A DNA stretch of 54,532 nt, taken from positions 1-54,532 of the forward strand of contig CAJQHM010000125.1 of NCBI GenBank assembly GCA_905478195.1, given 5' to 3'. This document shows positions 51,306 to 54,532 of the stretch, piece by piece (position 1 is the stretch's first letter; each line of letters opens with the position of its first letter). The stretch comes from an uncultured Pseudomonadales bacterium (lineage in GTDB: Bacteria > Pseudomonadota > Gammaproteobacteria > Pseudomonadales > Pseudohongiellaceae). The notes beneath the pieces are model-generated. The model made no database searches. It worked only from the letters and a program-made list of their open reading frames with translations, and was not told the origin of the DNA. Both the position numbers and the translations under genes were made by a program.

Positions 51306-52364
51306 CTAGATTCTTCCTAACAGAACATCTACTGCCGCTTCAAACTGCGGGTCGCTGCGACCTTCCTGTGCATAGGGGAAGGCGATCATCTGCTTGGGTG
51401 CAACTCCAACTTCCTCGAACGGCTGTCCATTGATGAGGGTCTGGTCTGCGGGTAAATAGCGAACTGTATTTTCGTTCACTGAGAATGAGCCGATCTCGCC
51501 GGGGCTATTCTCACCGAGTGTGGTCACTCTGCCTATCTTCGACAGTGCCTGCGCAAATAGTTCTGCGCCGCCTCGAGTCTGGGCGTTAATCAAAACCACA
51601 ATCGGTTTGGTGAATACACGGTTGGCACTGGATGCAAAGCCCGATTCTATAGCGGCGTGGGAATTGGAGTCATTCGATGCCGTGAAGCTGACGCGAGAAC
51701 TTCTGATAAACATGTCTAAGTGATTGCTGCTCAGATAGCCATAAGAGTTACGCAGATCTATTATTAAGCCATCGCTATTAGTAAACCTGCTCATAGCGAG
51801 TTCCAGGGAGAACAAGTCCGAAGTGGCCCTGGAGAGTCCCCAAAAGCGTATATAGCCAATAGTCTTATTCCCCAGGGGGAATACCTGCATGCTATTTAAT
51901 GTGGCGGTGCGATAGCTGTCATAGAGATTCTCGAATACTGGCACGGTATCGACGGTTGCCAGAGCCCCGAGCCTTTCATATTCCAAGCGGTACTCGGAAG
52001 GCTTTGGAGTAAAATCGAGACCGCCGGTATCATCGGCGTTGAAGGAGTAGACAGGGTGATAGGGCTCGCCGTTGACCCGAACGATAGTGTCGCCACGCTC
52101 GATTCCTCCCTGGTGGGCAGGATAGCCCTCCAGAGCGGCGGTTACTCGATATCCGTCCTCCGCCTTCTGCACCGTAACGCCAATATGATTCAGCACAATG
52201 CGCTCTTTCACGCTCGGGGCCTGAAACGCCTGAATCAAGTAGTAGTCTAGCGTGTCTGGAGAAAGTTCATACCCACTACTAGCCTGTGCCCCCGCAAGCT
52301 GAGATACAAGAGCGCCCAGCGCAAAGAGGACCCAGTGGGAGTAAGGTCTTGTCACAGCAATCAT
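51306..52364 (-). CDS. Exported PDZ/S41-peptidase-like protein lacking the catalytic Ser and Lys
   Basis: ATG 52364 (352 aa) starts a signal peptide (WVLFALGALVSQLAGAQA). A PDZ domain follows (IGVTVQKAEDGYRVTAALEG, HQGGIERGDTIVRVNGEPYH), then an S41 core (IGYIRFWGL, GLIIDLRNSYG, PIVVLINAQTRGGAELFAQALS). In active relatives the segment corresponding to TRGGAE has a Ser (as in TRSGKE or SASASE); here Gly. The Lys of the GxxxxGK loop is replaced in GENSPGEIG by Glu. It is therefore probably a pseudoprotease acting as a scaffold or adaptor. It lies in line with GST but 30 nt apart. Confidence 0.82.
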   Translation of the reverse strand: MIAVTRPYSHWVLFALGALVSQLAGAQASSGYELSPDTLDYYLIQAFQAPSVKERIVLNHIGVTVQKAEDGYRVTAALEGYPAHQGGIERGDTIVRVNGEPYHPVYSFNADDTGGLDFTPKPSEYRLEYERLGALATVDTVPVFENLYDSYRTATLNSMQVFPLGNKTIGYIRFWGLSRATSDLFSLELAMSRFTNSDGLIIDLRNSYGYLSSNHLDMFIRSSRVSFTASNDSNSHAAIESGFASSANRVFTKPIVVLINAQTRGGAELFAQALSKIGRVTTLGENSPGEIGSFSVNENTVRYLPADQTLINGQPFEEVGVAPKQMIAFPYAQEGRSDPQFEAAVDVLLGRI

Positions 52365-52394
52365 AGTGAGATGCACCGAGTATCTTGTGTGGGC

Positions 52395-53024
52395 CTATTC
52401 AATAATAGACATGGCACGTTGTGCAGCCGGCCGTTGGTAATGTCGGTCACGCAGCGCGATGAATTTGTCCGGCACATCGAACTCGAACCGGATCGCCCAG
52501 TTGAATGTATGTGCAAGCAGAAGGTCTACCATGCAAAACTCGTTGCCTAAGACATACTCGTTGTCATTTTCGCCTAACAAATGATTTAGAGCATTGACGG
52601 CCTTGTTGAATTCAAATTTTGCGGTATCGAACATAGCGGGAATTCTATACTCCTGAGGTAGCGCAAACATGTGCTTGCCTTTAGACCAGAGTGGTTGCTC
52701 GAGCTCTGCAAGGATGAAATAGGATAGCTCGTCAAGTTTTGCATAGGCCGGAGTGCTTACCTTTGGTAGCAAGCCGGAATCTGGTGCGCTTCGGGCTATG
52801 TAGTTCAGTATTGCAAAACACTCGGTAAGTACGAGATCACCATCTACCAGGGTAGGTACCTTGCCCTGAATATTGAGTTCAAGATAGCTGGGGTGTTTGG
52901 CGCTGTCGGTATCTGTGCTTTCGGTGCGCAGCGTAGTGTTTACATAGTCGTATTCTAGACCGCTTTCTTCCAGAGCCCAGAGAGCTCGGAACGATCGTGA
53001 TTGGCCCATACCATAGAGTTTCAT
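52395..53024 (-). CDS. Glutathione S-transferase
   Basis: Thioredoxin-fold N-terminus with YGMGQSRSFRALWALEESGL (the catalytic Ser/Tyr region), VPTLVDGDLVLTECFAILNYI (cis-Pro and Glu/Ser binding glutathione gamma-glutamyl), followed by an all-helix C-terminal domain FILAELEQPLWSKGKH and FCMVDLLLAHTFNWAIRF. Length 209 aa is standard. AGGGA lies at about 11 nt before ATG. It may be co-transcribed with the S41-like gene (30 nt downstream). The role would be conjugation or detoxification of electrophiles. Confidence 0.92.
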   Translation of the reverse strand: MKLYGMGQSRSFRALWALEESGLEYDYVNTTLRTESTDTDSAKHPSYLELNIQGKVPTLVDGDLVLTECFAILNYIARSAPDSGLLPKVSTPAYAKLDELSYFILAELEQPLWSKGKHMFALPQEYRIPAMFDTAKFEFNKAVNALNHLLGENDNEYVLGNEFCMVDLLLAHTFNWAIRFEFDVPDKFIALRDRHYQRPAAQRAMSIIE

Positions 53025-53049
53025 TGGATAATTTTCCCTGTCTTAAAAA

Positions 53050-53085
53050 ACAAATGGTGTTACCTTCGAAGGCAACACCATTTGT
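53050..53085 (-). terminator. Strong rho-independent terminator
   Basis: ACAAATGGTGTT (53050-53061) pairs exactly with AACACCATTTGT (53074-53085) over 12 bp, enclosing a second short stem CCT-TCGA-AGG. On the minus strand the stem is followed by a run of T (positions 53045-53049 plus the arm), ending the transcript of the lectin-like gene 23 nt after its stop. Confidence 0.95.
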
Positions 53086-53107
53086 GTAACTTCGGTGCCT
53101 GCTAAGA

Positions 53108-53761
53108 TTAATCGATTGCGAAGCAGTAGAAGTAACCGGCGCCACCCGTGGCTACGAGATCGGGCTGGCCGCAACCTCTGGAGCCGTGAGCGCTATTCCA
53201 GGAAGTTGGGTTTGCCCCACCGCCAGTTCTGTCAAAATGGCCTACCTGAGCAGAACCTTCACCATTGCTGGTCCAGTTGTTGCAGGTGTGATTCGAACCG
53301 TCATCGATAAGGCGGCCGCTCAGTGAAGAACCGGTCAGAATATCGTGTTGATTCGGGGTATCGCCACGGCCGTTAACCTGATCGCCATTTTCGGTAATTG
53401 AATTCGCTTTACCAAGCTGCATATATTCGCTGTGCAGGTTGTTGAGCGTGCTAGCTACCTCAACGCCTTCGGCGTTGTACCAAGGGCCAAACCCGATACG
53501 CTCTCTGGCATTTACGCGAGGAGAGCTTGCGGTCTCATGTGCGCTTAGATAGGCGCGCCAGGTCTTGCCGCGTGAACCTGCAGCTGACGCTAGCGTCGCG
53601 CAGTGGGCGTCGGCTCCGGCCAGACCGCCAAGGTTCGCGCCATCGCCCGAGCCCACACTCGTAATGAAGAAGCTCATTTCGGTTTCTTGTGAGTTGATCG
53701 TGCTAAATGTAGCAGCTGCCGAAATGGCGATAGCGGAAGCTAATAGTAATTTTTTGTTCAT
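53108..53761 (-). CDS. Secreted lectin-like protein (DUF1554-like domain)
   Basis: ATG 53761 (217 aa) with AGGAGT 7 nt upstream is chosen; ATG 53767 would be too close. Signal peptide residues 1-26 (LLLASAIAISAAATFSTINS). The domain opens with SFFITSVGSGDGANLGGLAGADAHC and GKTWRAYLSAHE; GGLAGADxxC and TWRAYLS are hallmarks of DUF1554-like C-type-lectin-fold domains as I recall. Six cysteines are spread through the mature chain, ending YFYCFAID. It follows, at 55 nt, a PQQ-type dehydrogenase on the same strand, so co-expression is possible. Ligand unknown. Confidence 0.85.
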   Translation of the reverse strand: MNKKLLLASAIAISAAATFSTINSQETEMSFFITSVGSGDGANLGGLAGADAHCATLASAAGSRGKTWRAYLSAHETASSPRVNARERIGFGPWYNAEGVEVASTLNNLHSEYMQLGKANSITENGDQVNGRGDTPNQHDILTGSSLSGRLIDDGSNHTCNNWTSNGEGSAQVGHFDRTGGGANPTSWNSAHGSRGCGQPDLVATGGAGYFYCFAID

Positions 53762-53816
53762 GTACATACTCCTGATTATAGATTTTGTTATTGAATAGTT
53801 TGATTCTCTATCAGCA

Positions 53817-54532
53817 CTAGTGTGCAGCCGAACCCTGTGCTGCTGCACCTGGCAAAGCCATAGCCGTCAGTGTGCTACCTGTCTGCAGAATGACATACTG
53901 GTGTCCTTCGTGAGTCCAGGAGCTCATACCGTAGCGGCTCGCCGCAGGAACTTCTACGCGGCCAATTTCTGCGCCTGTGGACTTGTCGATGGCAAACAGC
54001 TGCGGCGTGCCGTCGCTGTCTACATCTGAATAGATCAGCAGGTTTGCGGTAGTCACCATGGCTACGGCATTTCCTGTGCCTGTATTGCCGATATCAACAC
54101 CCTGTAGTTCGGGCAGATTGGCAATGCGAGCCGGTGTCTCGCCGGTAGGTATCATCCACAGATGCTCGCCGGTGTTCATGTCTATTGCGGTGATGCGGCT
54201 ATAGGGTGGCTTCCAAAGGGGAATGCCTAAGGGATGTCTTGGGGTTGCTCCACCACGGCCTGCTGCATATTGTGAAAGCGTCGTGCCGGTTGGGGCGTCG
54301 TAGTAGGTGTCTGCCTCCTCGCCCGATACTAGAGGGCGAGCGGAACAGCTTGACCGGGACGTCACATACAGGATGCCTGTAGTGGGATCGGCCACAGAGG
54401 GATGGGTAATATTCACCGCGCCAGAGGGACAGATCATGGCCGAGATCTTGCCCAGCGGATTGTCTCTGTGCAGAGGCGGATTGAATAAGGGCCCCATCTG
54501 ATATTCGGCAACGGCAGCGATGGCCTGTGCTC
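53817..54532 (-). CDS. PQQ-type beta-propeller dehydrogenase, C-terminal part (partial)
   Basis: The frame is open to the window edge at 54532, so the gene is truncated at its 5' end and continues beyond. The visible C-terminal 238 residues contain beta-propeller blades: TGILYVTSRSSC, TAIDMNTGEHLWMIPTGETP (a tryptophan-docking-like motif of quinoproteins), LFAIDKSTGAEIGRVEVPA and HQYVILQTGSTLTAMALP. These match membrane or periplasmic quinoprotein glucose dehydrogenase-like proteins. It lies 55 nt upstream of the lectin-like gene on the same strand. Substrate and length cannot be stated. Confidence 0.85.
   Translation of the reverse strand, partial: AQAIAAVAEYQMGPLFNPPLHRDNPLGKISAMICPSGAVNITHPSVADPTTGILYVTSRSSCSARPLVSGEEADTYYDAPTGTTLSQYAAGRGGATPRHPLGIPLWKPPYSRITAIDMNTGEHLWMIPTGETPARIANLPELQGVDIGNTGTGNAVAMVTTANLLIYSDVDSDGTPQLFAIDKSTGAEIGRVEVPAASRYGMSSWTHEGHQYVILQTGSTLTAMALPGAAAQGSAAH

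Noticed and set aside
1-54532. Mobile elements, CRISPR, defence systems, tRNA or rRNA genes
   Set aside because: No transposase, integrase, regularly spaced repeats, toxin-antitoxin pair, restriction genes or tRNA-like cloverleaf could be seen on either strand.

Overview
The window looks like a chromosomal segment of an aerobic, heterotrophic gammaproteobacterium, probably marine. Support comes from the divergent tesA / ybbA-ybbP arrangement, Mpl cell-wall recycling ligase, a TIGR02444 protein, UbiX, PdxJ and PdxH, plus a rich set of acyl-CoA, SDR, GST and hydrolase genes typical of oligotrophic marine Gammaproteobacteria. Base composition is near-balanced throughout. I see no tRNA, rRNA, insertion sequence, prophage, CRISPR array or recognisable defence cassette. 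Placement in a clade (for example Halieaceae, SAR92 or OM182 relatives) is inference.

Layout. 1-4.6 kb: acyl-CoA catabolism, with an AMACR-type racemase divergent from an HSD17B10-like dehydrogenase, a thiolase and an LCAD-like dehydrogenase; this set would suit methyl-branched acyl chains. 4.6-13.3 kb: a formylglycine-generating-type enzyme with an N-terminal membrane segment, two unrecognised secreted proteins, a medium/long-chain acyl-CoA ligase, a LinB-like haloalkane dehalogenase, a DsbA-like isomerase, an SDR with Phe in place of the catalytic Tyr, an exported methyltransferase-like protein and a thioesterase. 13.3-17.7 kb: a possible terminated small RNA, a membrane-anchored hydrolase, a CobB-type sirtuin, Bcp peroxiredoxin, an esterase and PdxJ. 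17.8-25.2 kb: an Arg-rich secreted protein, an MFS transporter, a GNAT protein with an upstream perfect CRP-type palindrome, then tesA and ybbA-ybbP. 25.2-30.3 kb: fructosamine-kinase-like protein, MORN-repeat protein, PdxH, PPi-dependent phosphofructokinase, UbiX and an SDR. 30.3-38.1 kb: RhlE helicase with a 439-nt hairpin-rich leader, small membrane proteins, TIGR02444 protein, Mpl, a LON-domain protein, a trypsin-like protease, a decayed membrane-anchored gene and a YdcF protein. 38.2-44.4 kb: Prx5-type peroxiredoxin, SLC13 transporter, diguanylate cyclase, NUDIX CoA pyrophosphatase and a TonB-dependent receptor. 44.7-54.5 kb: PA1024-type quinone reductase, SDR, esterase, small secreted protein, HIT protein, VOC protein and aldehyde dehydrogenase, YiiX-like hydrolase, an S41-like protein lacking catalytic residues, GST, a lectin-like secreted protein and the C-terminal part of a PQQ-type beta-propeller dehydrogenase that runs off the end.

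Together the genes describe oxidative degradation of fatty, branched and halogenated compounds, peroxide defence, cofactor supply (B6, prenyl-FMN) and envelope upkeep. I did not find one clear new multi-gene system. The best leads are single loci: the doubly broken gene at 36.5 kb, the candidate minus-strand RNA at 13.34-13.55 kb, the FGE-type protein without a sulfatase, the Tyr-less SDR, the Ser-less S41 protein, the RhlE leader and the large inverted repeat between the TonB receptor and the quinone reductase.
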